Source: Saprospira grandis DSM 2844 (lineage in GTDB: Bacteria; Bacteroidota; Bacteroidia; Chitinophagales; Saprospiraceae). From it: a stretch of 64,000 nt of DNA. Positions within the stretch are counted from its first letter, which is position 1; every line of letters begins with the position of its first letter. A program made the position numbers and the translations under genes. The stretch is taken from positions 1,255,914 to 1,319,913 of the forward strand of contig NZ_JH719942.1 in assembly GCF_000275825.1 (NCBI RefSeq), written 5' to 3'. The notes beneath the pieces were generated by a model that made no database searches, had not been told where the DNA came from, and was given only the letters and a program-made list of their open reading frames with translations. Positions 36,978-44,531 of the stretch are shown in pieces.

Positions 36978-37796
36978 CTAATTTCCATAGAAGTCATGCT
37001 CATAATTGGCCATATCGTTTTTAATTTTCTCGGCTTGTAGCAGGCGGTCTGTACCGCTATAAACATCTTGTAGGCGGAGGTCCTGCATATTGCTTTGCTT
37101 AGTGATATAGCTAGAAAACTGCCGGGCTTCAAAAACATCGGCCCAAGACAACTGTCCTGCGTCTTGAAAGCGGTTGGGGGCTTGTTCTTGGCCCAAGATG
37201 GGGCGCAGCTCGTCAAAATGGAACCAAAACATGGGGATAGCCATCAAAAAGTTACCATTATCGTCATAGATATTGCGGATGGGGGCAATGCCTAGAATTT
37301 GGGTTTTGAGTTGGCCGTCTTTTTTGTCTACATAGGCCACCTCTTTAATGCGGAAGCGGGTCACATCTTTGGGGTTGATACGAGTTTTGACCACCTCCCA
37401 ATTATCGCCCATACAGCCGCCGTCTAGGTCCATCACAAAAAAGGTATCGATTTGGTAGACATAGTCCATGGCCTCTTCATAATCCATTCGGCTAGAGAAG
37501 TCCTCATTATAAACGCTGAGTTTTTTGTCTTCTAGGGCCCAACTGAGTAGTTCAATCAGGGGGCGGCTTTCATTGGCAAAATGCTGGTTTTGCAGTTCGC
37601 CCAATTCAATTTCTCTCCAGATGCGTTTTTCCCAAAGTACATCTCTTTCTTGCAGCTGGGGCCGCTGAATAACTGGCCGTTCTCCCCATGTTTTCTGGTA
37701 AATGCCATCTTGGGGCAGGCTGGCTTCTTGAGCAAAATTATTTTGGGCCAAAACAAAGATAAGGGCAAGGCTAAGATAAAGGCGGATCGTATTCAT
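36978..37796 (-). CDS. gldN: Gliding motility / type IX secretion protein GldN
   Basis: 272 residues with signal peptide. GldN/PorN features: KRIWREIELGELQNQHF near the N-terminus, LIELLSWALEDKKLSVY, RFRIKEVAYVDKKDGQL and PMFWFHFDELRPIL. GldN pairs with GldK in the periplasmic ring of the type IX secretion system. It usually follows gldK, gldL and gldM; none of these is adjacent here. Confidence 0.9.
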   Translation of the reverse strand: MNTIRLYLSLALIFVLAQNNFAQEASLPQDGIYQKTWGERPVIQRPQLQERDVLWEKRIWREIELGELQNQHFANESRPLIELLSWALEDKKLSVYNEDFSSRMDYEEAMDYVYQIDTFFVMDLDGGCMGDNWEVVKTRINPKDVTRFRIKEVAYVDKKDGQLKTQILGIAPIRNIYDDNGNFLMAIPMFWFHFDELRPILGQEQAPNRFQDAGQLSWADVFEARQFSSYITKQSNMQDLRLQDVYSGTDRLLQAEKIKNDMANYEHDFYGN

Positions 37797-38294
37797 AAGG
37801 CTATTTTTTTAAGCTGGTAGAAGCGCCGTTTGGCTGCTTTTGTCTCTTTATGCCTCCTCCTTTCAAAGGTTAGCCTTTTGGGCAAACTATTTTTATTTTT
37901 TATTTGGGGCCCGCGGCCAGCAAGCTGGCCGCCGCTATGCTGCGGGGCTCACAAGTCTGTTCGGCCCTTCGGGCTTCACTTCGTTTCGCCCTTGGTCTGG
38001 CCTTTGGCCACCCCTGCGCAGCGCTGGGCCTGCGGCGGCTTCGCCGCCTTAAAATGGCATTTTGTTTAGACAGCCCTTTGGGCTGATTGGACCCGGCCGG
38101 CGGTAGGCGGCTGGCCACTTTTTTCTTTGCTCCTTAGCTAAAATTAGCCCTCAATATATTGCATTTCAAGCAAGGGGGTGCGGCAAAGCCGCCTCCGCCT
38201 GGGGGCAGGCCTTGTTGGCCTTGGGGGCCAACAAAGCCTGCATGGCCTTCGGCCCTTCGGGCCTCAGCTTCTAATAATCAATATTATGCTGCCA
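37797..38294. other. Gene-free block with a structured repeat
   Basis: Holds the type 3 element at 37906-38030 and a further GC-rich palindromic stretch (about 38095-38275: GGCCTTGTTGGCC, GGGGCCAACAAAGCC). No supported gene. Parts of this block recur in the decayed duplicate at 39980-40413. Confidence 0.65.
37906..38030 (+). repeat. Structured GGGGC element, end type 3 (GGCCC/GGGCC)
   Basis: Starts GGGGCCCGCGGCC after an A/T-rich tract, ends CAGCGCTGGGCC. The cap hairpin is GGCCAGCAAGCTGGCC. Confidence 0.85.
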
Positions 38295-38798
38295 TCACTC
38301 CTTTTCTGGACGGAAAGGCCAGGGCAGCTCCTCAGACAGCTTAAGCTTAAAGGTGAAACGTGAAACAATATGACCTCCATGCTCATAGATATGATACTCC
38401 TTCTCTTTTTCTGAAGCCCATTCTAAGTCGAAATAAAACTTCTTATCTGCGAATACCCAGGCTAAAGAATGGCCAAAACTCGCACAGTCTTTACAACTGA
38501 TTTCTTCCTCACAAAACGGAATAATATCATAAACTCGATAAATAGAATCATTGGAGTTATTCTCTTTGATAAAGGATATGTAAAAAAGTGGCTGTTGTTT
38601 TATCTGTACCCAGCGTTCTTCTGAGTTATATTTTAACCCCTCTTCCTCTAGATTGAAATCAATATAAACAGAAACGTTCATATCGCCCTTGTTAAGCCTA
38701 GGGGCATATATAAACAAGCTCCTTGTACTATCCTGCTGCGCCCGAGCTAGCCAACTAAAAGAGAGCGAAAAAAATAGAATTAAAAGGTAGTTATTCAT
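38295..38798 (-). CDS. Hypothetical exported protein
   Basis: 167 residues from ATG 38798, where a signal peptide starts (MNNYLLILFFSLSFSWLARAQ). The start overlaps the end of the upstream gene by eight bases, so translation is probably coupled. Two CxxC-like pairs appear in CEEEISCKDC. Function unknown. Its 3' end is duplicated as a remnant at 40015-40150. Confidence 0.7.
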   Translation of the reverse strand: MNNYLLILFFSLSFSWLARAQQDSTRSLFIYAPRLNKGDMNVSVYIDFNLEEEGLKYNSEERWVQIKQQPLFYISFIKENNSNDSIYRVYDIIPFCEEEISCKDCASFGHSLAWVFADKKFYFDLEWASEKEKEYHIYEHGGHIVSRFTFKLKLSEELPWPFRPEKE

Positions 38799-39339
38799 TG
38801 CTGGGGAGGGAATTAGACTTTTGTAAGGGAATAGGTTGATCAAGTAGTAGGTAGTCAGGACAAGCTTGCTGAAAAGAAATGCTCTTTCTTTTTATGCCCA
38901 AACTAGGGGCTGAAAAAATAAGTTGATTTCCCAACAAACTAAAACTATGCTTAGGATAAGGGCCAAGTAGATAGCGGCCAATCAGCTGATGCTGGCTATT
39001 AAAAACAGAAAGGCTGCTGCTTCCAAGTTGAGTGCTTTGGCTCCCTATGCTATGTATAAAGTGGAGCTTGTCTTGCCCCTGAATGCTCCCCAAATAATGT
39101 AAATACAAACTACTATCCTCAGTTTGTGGAATAAGGTACCACTTATTGGGGATGCCCTCAGCCAGAACTTTTGCCCAAGGCCCTGAAGCAAGAGTATCTA
39201 AACTAAAGGCCAGCTCAAATAACTCATTGTTTTCGCAAAAATGAGCGGGCAACTCAACAGTTATGACTTTGGGCGGCTCCTTTTTAGGCCGACAAGCCGA
39301 AAAAGCCAAACAGAGACAAACTAGATAAAACCATTTCAT
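38791..39339 (-). CDS. Hypothetical lipoprotein, paralogue of the next gene
   Basis: 182 residues; lipobox AFSAC (Cys 16). A shared block (PNKWYLI, then YLHYLGSI, then LIGRYLLGPY) matches the neighbour at 39336-39956, so the two arose by tandem duplication. The start overlaps the upstream stop by four bases. Function unknown. Confidence 0.7.
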   Translation of the reverse strand: MKWFYLVCLCLAFSACRPKKEPPKVITVELPAHFCENNELFELAFSLDTLASGPWAKVLAEGIPNKWYLIPQTEDSSLYLHYLGSIQGQDKLHFIHSIGSQSTQLGSSSLSVFNSQHQLIGRYLLGPYPKHSFSLLGNQLIFSAPSLGIKRKSISFQQACPDYLLLDQPIPLQKSNSLPSNE

Positions 39340-39956
39340 TGGGCCAGATTTGAAGCAGGATGTAAAGGATAAAAACCAGAAAATGAACAGCTGTCATAAA
39401 TACCTTGAGAAGGAATCCCTTTCGCAAAACTGAGGCTGTAGTGCCCACAATCTTGCTCAAAAATTAGGGATTGGCCCAAAATGCCCTTGGGCAATAAATC
39501 AGTGTAATTTGATAGCTGATAATAGCCCAATAAGCGATTATCTGCAGCATAACAATAAAGCGCTGCATAACTCCTATGCACCGTAGACTCCATAGATGCT
39601 GAAACCAGCCGCTGAACAAATTTAAAGGTATCTTGCTCTTCACTGACAATCTCCCCCAAATAAGAGAGGTAGAAATGAGGAAAGTCAGTTTGCTCAGTTG
39701 ATATATAGTACCATTTATTAGGGAGGCTCTCGGCAAAAATTTCCAATTGAAAAGCCGCTAACTCCTGCTGATAATTATGCTGCTCTAGCGGCAGCTGCAC
39801 ACTATCTATAAAAACCGCTAGCCCTAAAACAGGATGCGGCTGGCAGTCTGCAGGAGAAACTTGTAAATAACGAATCTTACTTGCTTGCTTGGCCTGCTTT
39901 TGTTTGGCACAAGACAGCAGCAAAAGCAAAAAGAGTCCACTAAATAGAAATTTCAT
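39336..39956 (-). CDS. Hypothetical lipoprotein, first gene of a three-gene cluster
   Basis: 206 residues; lipobox LLLSC (Cys 16). Shares PNKWYYI, YLSYLGEI and LLGYYQLSNY with the following gene. Both look like small beta-rich surface lipoproteins. The overlapping starts and stops of the three genes imply one transcript. Confidence 0.7.
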   Translation of the reverse strand: MKFLFSGLFLLLLLSCAKQKQAKQASKIRYLQVSPADCQPHPVLGLAVFIDSVQLPLEQHNYQQELAAFQLEIFAESLPNKWYYISTEQTDFPHFYLSYLGEIVSEEQDTFKFVQRLVSASMESTVHRSYAALYCYAADNRLLGYYQLSNYTDLLPKGILGQSLIFEQDCGHYSLSFAKGIPSQGIYDSCSFSGFYPLHPASNLAQ

Positions 39957-39979
39957 AGGGTAACTTTTACTGCGGTTTT

Positions 39980-40011
39980 GGGGCCCGCGGCCAGCAAGCT
40001 GGCTGCCGCTA
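39980..40011 (+). repeat. Truncated GGGGC element (type 3 cap only)
   Basis: GGGGCCCGCGGCC and the AGCAAGCTGGC hairpin match 37906 onward almost exactly, then the sequence breaks into a duplicate of the 38.28-kb region. Confidence 0.8.
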
Positions 40012-40014
40012 TTT

Positions 40015-40150
40015 TAATATTATACTACAATCACTCCTTTTCTGGACGAAAAGGCCAAGGCAGCTCCTCAGACAGCTTAAGCTTAAAGGTAAAACGTGAA
40101 ACAATATGACCTCCATGCTCATAGATATGATACTCCTTCTCTTTGTCCAG
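40015..40150 (-). pseudogene. Remnant copy of the 3' end of the 38295-38798 gene
   Basis: About 135 bases align nearly base for base with 38279-38416, including the stop codon region. The rest of the gene is missing and the sequence continues into unrelated repeat DNA. Not functional. Confidence 0.85.
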
Positions 40151-40201
40151 CCTATATTTTGGTACCGAAGCGGAAAGCCAAGAGCAGCACAGCAGTTGAG
40201 C

Positions 40202-40314
40202 GGCCTAGCGATGTGCAGCAGTGGCCGTCAGGCCAGACCAAGGCGCTTTGCGCCGCAGGGCCGAGCAGACCTGCGAGCTGCGAAACGTAGCGCCTGCCTT
40301 CGGCAGGAGGCCCC
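40202..40314 (-). repeat. Structured GGGGC element, end type 2 (GGCCT/AGGCC)
   Basis: + strand starts GGCCTAGCGATGTG and ends GGAGGCCCC then AAAA. Variable hairpin AGGCGCTTTGCGCC. The left flank (CCGAAGCGGAAAGCC...) and right flank are shared with the element at 41480-41645. Confidence 0.85.
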
Positions 40315-40317
40315 AAA

Positions 40318-40413
40318 ACATAGGCAAAAAAAATAGAATTAAAAGGTTATTCTAAGGGAATAGGTTGATCAAGTAGTAGGTAGTCAGGACAAGCTTGCTG
40401 AAAAGAAATGCTC
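40318..40413 (-). pseudogene. Remnant copy of the 3' end of the 38791-39339 gene
   Basis: Matches about 38767-38890, with a gap of some 30 bases. Together with 40015-40150 it shows that a segment of about 1 kb (37.9-38.9 kb) was duplicated and then decayed. Confidence 0.85.
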
Positions 40414-40421
40414 TTGCTTTT

Positions 40422-40910
40422 CTATTCTTCTGTTTGTTGCTGATCGCTTTTTCGGCCATACTTTTTAAAACAAACTTGTAGCCGCTCATAGGCAGTAGCA
40501 TAACCAGGCAAACTACTACTGGCCAAGGCAGCTAGTAAGTGATAAACCAAACTACTTTGGCCATAGGCCTCACTGCCCACTAAGGCGGCACTGTCCTTTA
40601 AGCGCTTCAATAACTGCTCAACCTGAATAATGAGCTGCTGTAACTGCTCATATAGAGCCAAATCTTTCGCAATTTCATCGGCGCCAATATGAGGGGGCAA
40701 AGGCAAATCTACATAATTCATGACGGCCAGTGTCTCTTGTACAAAATGATGATGGTCCAAATTGATCCGCTTGAGCGTTTTCCGCTCTTTACTGTCTAGC
40801 TCTGTTAAAAAAGAAAGGATTTGTTGACAGTTGTCGAGCTGTTGTTTTAGGTCTTGCATCTCCTGATCTGTTAATACTCTGGAGATCCGATTGAGATTTA
40901 AATTCGCCAT
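40422..40910 (-). CDS. Hypothetical helical protein
   Basis: 162 residues, predicted mostly alpha-helical with heptad-like Leu/Gln stretches (DLKQQLDNCQQILSFL, LYEQLQQLIIQVEQLLKRL). No signal peptide and no known domain. The decayed duplicate ends right at its stop codon. Confidence 0.65.
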   Translation of the reverse strand: MANLNLNRISRVLTDQEMQDLKQQLDNCQQILSFLTELDSKERKTLKRINLDHHHFVQETLAVMNYVDLPLPPHIGADEIAKDLALYEQLQQLIIQVEQLLKRLKDSAALVGSEAYGQSSLVYHLLAALASSSLPGYATAYERLQVCFKKYGRKSDQQQTEE

Positions 40911-41032
40911 ATCGATCTATTTTTCTGTAGTTTTTTTAGTTAGAACTTTATCTATATGCTATTTATGGCGAAAACTGCATTGTTGTTACCTCTTTAGTAG
41001 AACTTTTTCTAAAAAAAGTAACTCCTCCGCTA

Positions 41033-41360
41033 AATCGAGCAAGTAGGAAGTCAGGTCGAGCTAATGAAAACCTAGCTCGAGCAAGCAGGAAGTCAGGTTG
41101 AGCTAATGAGAACCTAGCTCGAGCAAACAGGAAGTCAGGTCGAGCTAATGAGCAGCTAGCTCAAGCAAACAGGAAGTTAGGTCGAGCTAATGAGAACCTA
41201 GCTCGAGCAAGCAGGAAGTCAGGTTGAGCTAATGAGAACCTAGCTCGAGCAAGTAGGAAGTCAGGTCGAGCTAATGAGCAGCTAGCTCGAGCAAGTAGAA
41301 AGTTAGGTTGAGCTAATGAAAACCTAGCTCGAGCAAGCAAAAAGTTAGCTCATTGAGGTT
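41033..41360. repeat. 42-bp tandem repeat with a hairpin in each unit
   Basis: Units begin at 41075, 41117, 41159, 41201, 41243, 41285 and 41327, with a partial one before. Each unit carries TAGCTCGA and, 17 bases on, its reverse complement TCGAGCTA. Confidence 0.92.
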
Positions 41361-41479
41361 TTTCATTAAGTTCAGTTAGTCCGTACTTTAACAAAAGTCT
41401 AACAAACTACCTAAGCCTCTGCCCCTAGAGCTACATCTAGTGCCGAAGCGGAAAGCCAAGAGCAGCACAACAGTTGAGC

Positions 41480-41645
41480 GGCCTAGCGATGCGAAAGGGG
41501 GCGGCGAAGCCGCAGACCAGAACAAGCCCTTTAGGGCGCAGTTCAACGACCAAAGGGAGTAACCGAAGGTGCGTAGCACCGAAGCGCAGGGCCGAGCAGA
41601 CCTGCGAGCTGCGAAACGTAGCGCCTGCCGAAGGCAGGAGGCCCC
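41480..41645 (-). repeat. Structured GGGGC element, end type 2, with nested TTACTCC module
   Basis: + strand starts GGCCTAGCGATG, ends GGAGGCCCC then AAAA. At 166 bp it is the longest copy, because the module (CCCTTTAGGGC...GGGAGTAACC) sits where other copies have the variable hairpin. Confidence 0.85.
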
Positions 41646-41734
41646 AAAACATAGACGAAAAAAATCCTTTGCTAAAATATTGGGTCAATTAGGGTTGAAC
41701 TTGTATATTGTTTTTCTAACAAATAGAAATCGTT

Positions 41735-42565
41735 ATGAAACAAATCCTCTTTATCTTTTTGCTGACATTCAGCTTACAATGGGCCTCGGCCAACAATAAT
41801 GATTTACCGCCTGCAGAAGTAGGGATTGCGACCTTTTACGACGACAGTTTTCATGGGCGCAGGACGGCTTGTAGTGGGGAGACCTATGACAAGACCAAGT
41901 TGACGGCGGCGCATAAGACCTTAGCTTGTGGGACCATGATTCGGGTGACGCATGCGGGCAACAAGAAATCGGTAACGGTTCGGATTATTGACAGTGGGCC
42001 TTATATTGCTGGACAAATTGTTTCTTTATCGAGAGCGGCGGCGGCAGAGATTGGCTTATTGGCCGATGGTCAGGCCAAGGTAAAAGTGGAAGTAGTGAGT
42101 GCGCAGCAGCCTAGTCCCAGAGTGGCTAAAAAGAAAGCGGAGGCGCCCAAAGCGGTGGCTAAAGCGGCCCCAAAGACGGCTCCAAGGCAAGTAGCGCCGG
42201 CCTCTAAGCCAGCGGTAAAGAGCACAAAGGCCGATGGGTTGAACATCATTAAAGAGGCCTCTGCCCTAGACAAGGGAGGGCTATACAAAATGCAGGTCCT
42301 CAAGTTGGAGCCCAAGGGTTTTGGTGTACAGGTAGCGGGATACAGCGACTATGAATCGGTGGTGCAGCAGGTAGCTGTTTTGCAAAAAAACTGGTTTAAG
42401 GGCGCATTGGTCTATGCTGATGAGTTGAATGGCAAGCCCTACTACAAAATTATCATGGGGCCATTTTTCACTAAGGCCGAGGCAGAAAGCTATCGGAAAA
42501 ACTTGCAGAAAAAGTACAAATTGAAAGGGGCCTTTGTTGTTGAATTGGATAAATTGGACAAATAG
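41735..42565 (+). CDS. rlpA: RlpA-like double-psi beta-barrel protein with SPOR domain
   Basis: 276 residues. Signal peptide, then the RlpA barrel (about 28-125: GIATFYDDSFHGRRTACSG, LTAAHKTLACGTMIRVT). A Lys/Ala/Pro-rich linker follows, then a C-terminal SPOR domain (about 190-272). RlpA proteins bind or cleave denuded glycan at the septum. The usual NDRGP is IDSGP here and RIIDLS is QIVSLS, so the second conserved Asp is missing; lytic activity is uncertain. Confidence 0.88.
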   Translation: MKQILFIFLLTFSLQWASANNNDLPPAEVGIATFYDDSFHGRRTACSGETYDKTKLTAAHKTLACGTMIRVTHAGNKKSVTVRIIDSGPYIAGQIVSLSRAAAAEIGLLADGQAKVKVEVVSAQQPSPRVAKKKAEAPKAVAKAAPKTAPRQVAPASKPAVKSTKADGLNIIKEASALDKGGLYKMQVLKLEPKGFGVQVAGYSDYESVVQQVAVLQKNWFKGALVYADELNGKPYYKIIMGPFFTKAEAESYRKNLQKKYKLKGAFVVELDKLDK

Positions 42566-42586
42566 GAATACCTTATATCATCTAAT

Positions 42587-42614
42587 AAAAGGCGGCTTTG
42601 GCTGCCTTTTTTTG
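42587..42614 (+). terminator. Terminator-like hairpin
   Basis: AAAAGGCGGC (42587-42596) pairs with GCTGCCTTTT (42601-42610) with one wobble, then T-run. Confidence 0.75.
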
Positions 42615-42625
42615 ATTTTAGAACT

Positions 42626-43540
42626 ATGTTTGAGCAGATACTAATATACTGGAAGCAGTACTTGGGGCAAGACTGGAACGACTGGCAGATCAAGCTAGCC
42701 TTATCTGTTGTTTTATGGTTCTTTTTTAGTTTGCTCAAGCGGCTGCTCAAGAACTCGGTGGCTAGGCGGCTGAAGGGGAACCCCGTGGCTCGATACAACT
42801 GGAACAAAGGCATATCTTATATACTCAATGGAGTTTCATTGCTCTCCTTAGCCTTTTTGTGGTCCAACCAATTTGAGTCCTTTGCCACCTTTTTGGGTTT
42901 ATTGTCGGCGGGATTGGCCATTGCCTTTAGAGACCCTATAGTAAACATGGCGGGTTGGTACTACATTGTCTTGCGCAAACCTTTTAAGGTGGGCGACCGC
43001 ATACAAGTAGGCGATAAAACGGGAGATGTTATTGACATCAAGCTCTTTGACTTTGTCATGTTAGAGTTGGGCAACTGGGTACATAGCGACCAGAGCACGG
43101 GGCGGCTGTTGTCTATTCCCAATATGCGTGTTTTTAATACCGACATAGCCAACTACAATGCGACCTTAGACTTTATTTGGAACGAACTAGAGCTAGAGAT
43201 CACCTTTGATAGCAACTGGGGCAAGGCCAAATCTATATTGACAGAGATCCTTAACCAAAAAGCGCCCACTTATTATGAGCAAGCGAGGGAGAACCTGCGC
43301 AATATGAACGGAGAATACCTGATTTACTACAACAAACTCACGCCCATTGTCTATACTTCGGTAGAGCGAGAAGGGATACGCTTTTCCTTGCGTTATCTTT
43401 GTCCCCCCAAACAACGGAGAGGATCTGCGGAGCAGATTTGGGAAAGCATCCTCTTGGCCTTTGCCAAAGCGGAGGATATAGAATGGGCCTATCCGACTCA
43501 GCGAATAATAGGCTGGCCAGAAAATGAAAATAAGGCTTAG
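42626..43540 (+). CDS. MscS-type mechanosensitive channel
   Basis: 304 residues. Three membrane helices lie within about 25-110; the pore-lining one is GLLSAGLAIAFRDPIVNMAGW. The beta domain starts KPFKVGDRIQVGDKTGDVIDI and includes SIPNMRVFNTDIANY. It should release solutes on hypo-osmotic shock. Single gene after the RlpA terminator. Confidence 0.93.
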   Translation: MFEQILIYWKQYLGQDWNDWQIKLALSVVLWFFFSLLKRLLKNSVARRLKGNPVARYNWNKGISYILNGVSLLSLAFLWSNQFESFATFLGLLSAGLAIAFRDPIVNMAGWYYIVLRKPFKVGDRIQVGDKTGDVIDIKLFDFVMLELGNWVHSDQSTGRLLSIPNMRVFNTDIANYNATLDFIWNELELEITFDSNWGKAKSILTEILNQKAPTYYEQARENLRNMNGEYLIYYNKLTPIVYTSVEREGIRFSLRYLCPPKQRRGSAEQIWESILLAFAKAEDIEWAYPTQRIIGWPENENKA

Positions 43541-43661
43541 AGGCTTAACTTTTCAGTGGAAAAAATTTGGCTAAAAGTCGAAAATTCAGCGGAAAAACAA
43601 TATCTTTAAACCACTCAACGACAAAATACTTCCTCGACTAACCATAAAACGCATTCTACTC

Positions 43662-44447
43662 ATGCAGAAAGTAGTGATCACTGGCTATAAAGATGTTGCT
43701 TGCCAAGATGCAACGGGCAACGCCATTGCCTTGCAAGTAAACCCACAAGAGCTACAGCTCGACTATAATATCTCTTATGGCGATAAGGGCGGTAGTGGTG
43801 GAGACACTAAGACCACCGAGCATGCTGGTGGAGAGTCGGCGCCTCTTCCTGGGGCGGCTAACTATGAAACGCCTGATTTAACGATTGAGACGGTAGTAGA
43901 TGCCACGGGGGTATTGCCTGATCCGGGTGGATTGCCTGGTAGTGTGGGAGGAGCTATAATGGCGGCTATTAAGTTTGCCACCGGAACGCCCACAGTAGAA
44001 GATTATATCAAGAAGTTGAAAGACACTTGTTATTATTATGTAGAGGAGACCCACGGTCCTCCCTACCTGACCGTAACTTGGGGTTCTGTACTGCCTTCTC
44101 AGTCGACCAATATTGTTTCTTCTAAGGGGGTATATAAGTGTCAGTTGCAGAGTTTGTCTGTAAAATATGTTTTGTTTAGTGCCCAGGGGCATCCTGTTCG
44201 GGCCGAGCTAACCTTAAAGTTTAAGGGAGTGGAAGATCCGGAGGCTAGGGCCAAGGGGAACTCTCCTGACTTGAGTCACTTTATTGAAATTAAGCATGGC
44301 GATAACCTGCCTAAGCTTTGTGAAGATATTTATGGGAGTCCAGAGTTCTTTATGGCGGTGGCCAGAATCAACGACTTACCTTCTGTTTATGCGATTGAGC
44401 CGGGCATGCGCCTACTCTTTCCGCCTCTAGATAAGGCTTCTCGCTAG
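43662..44447 (+). CDS. Contractile injection system tube-associated protein with C-terminal LysM
   Basis: 261 residues. The N-terminal domain (LQVNPQELQLDYNISYGDKG onward) and the layout match Afp7/PVC7-type baseplate/tube proteins of phage-like contractile injection systems. Residues about 205-255 are a LysM domain (IEIKHGDNLPKLCEDIYG). In intact systems it sits between tube and baseplate. No sheath, tube, spike or ATPase gene is nearby, so the rest of the system, if present, must lie elsewhere. Confidence 0.82.
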   Translation: MQKVVITGYKDVACQDATGNAIALQVNPQELQLDYNISYGDKGGSGGDTKTTEHAGGESAPLPGAANYETPDLTIETVVDATGVLPDPGGLPGSVGGAIMAAIKFATGTPTVEDYIKKLKDTCYYYVEETHGPPYLTVTWGSVLPSQSTNIVSSKGVYKCQLQSLSVKYVLFSAQGHPVRAELTLKFKGVEDPEARAKGNSPDLSHFIEIKHGDNLPKLCEDIYGSPEFFMAVARINDLPSVYAIEPGMRLLFPPLDKASR

Positions 44448-44474
44448 TTCTATTCGAGGAGGATATAATGAAAA

Positions 44475-44513
44475 AGGCTGCTGGATCTTGAAGATCCAGC
44501 AGCCTTTTTTTTT
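44475..44513. terminator. Strong terminator
   Basis: AGGCTGCTGGATCTT (44475-44489) pairs with AAGATCCAGCAGCCT (44491-44505), then T-run. It lies between converging genes. Confidence 0.92.
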
Positions 44514-44531
44514 CTGCTTTTTGTCTTTGTC

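Larger units (their letters stand above)
40911..41734. other. Gene-free block: minisatellite and a repeat element
   Basis: Contains the 42-bp hairpin minisatellite (41033-41360), the type 2 element at 41480-41645 and the leader of the RlpA-like gene. A TATATTG at about 41705 may belong to that gene's promoter. Confidence 0.7.
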
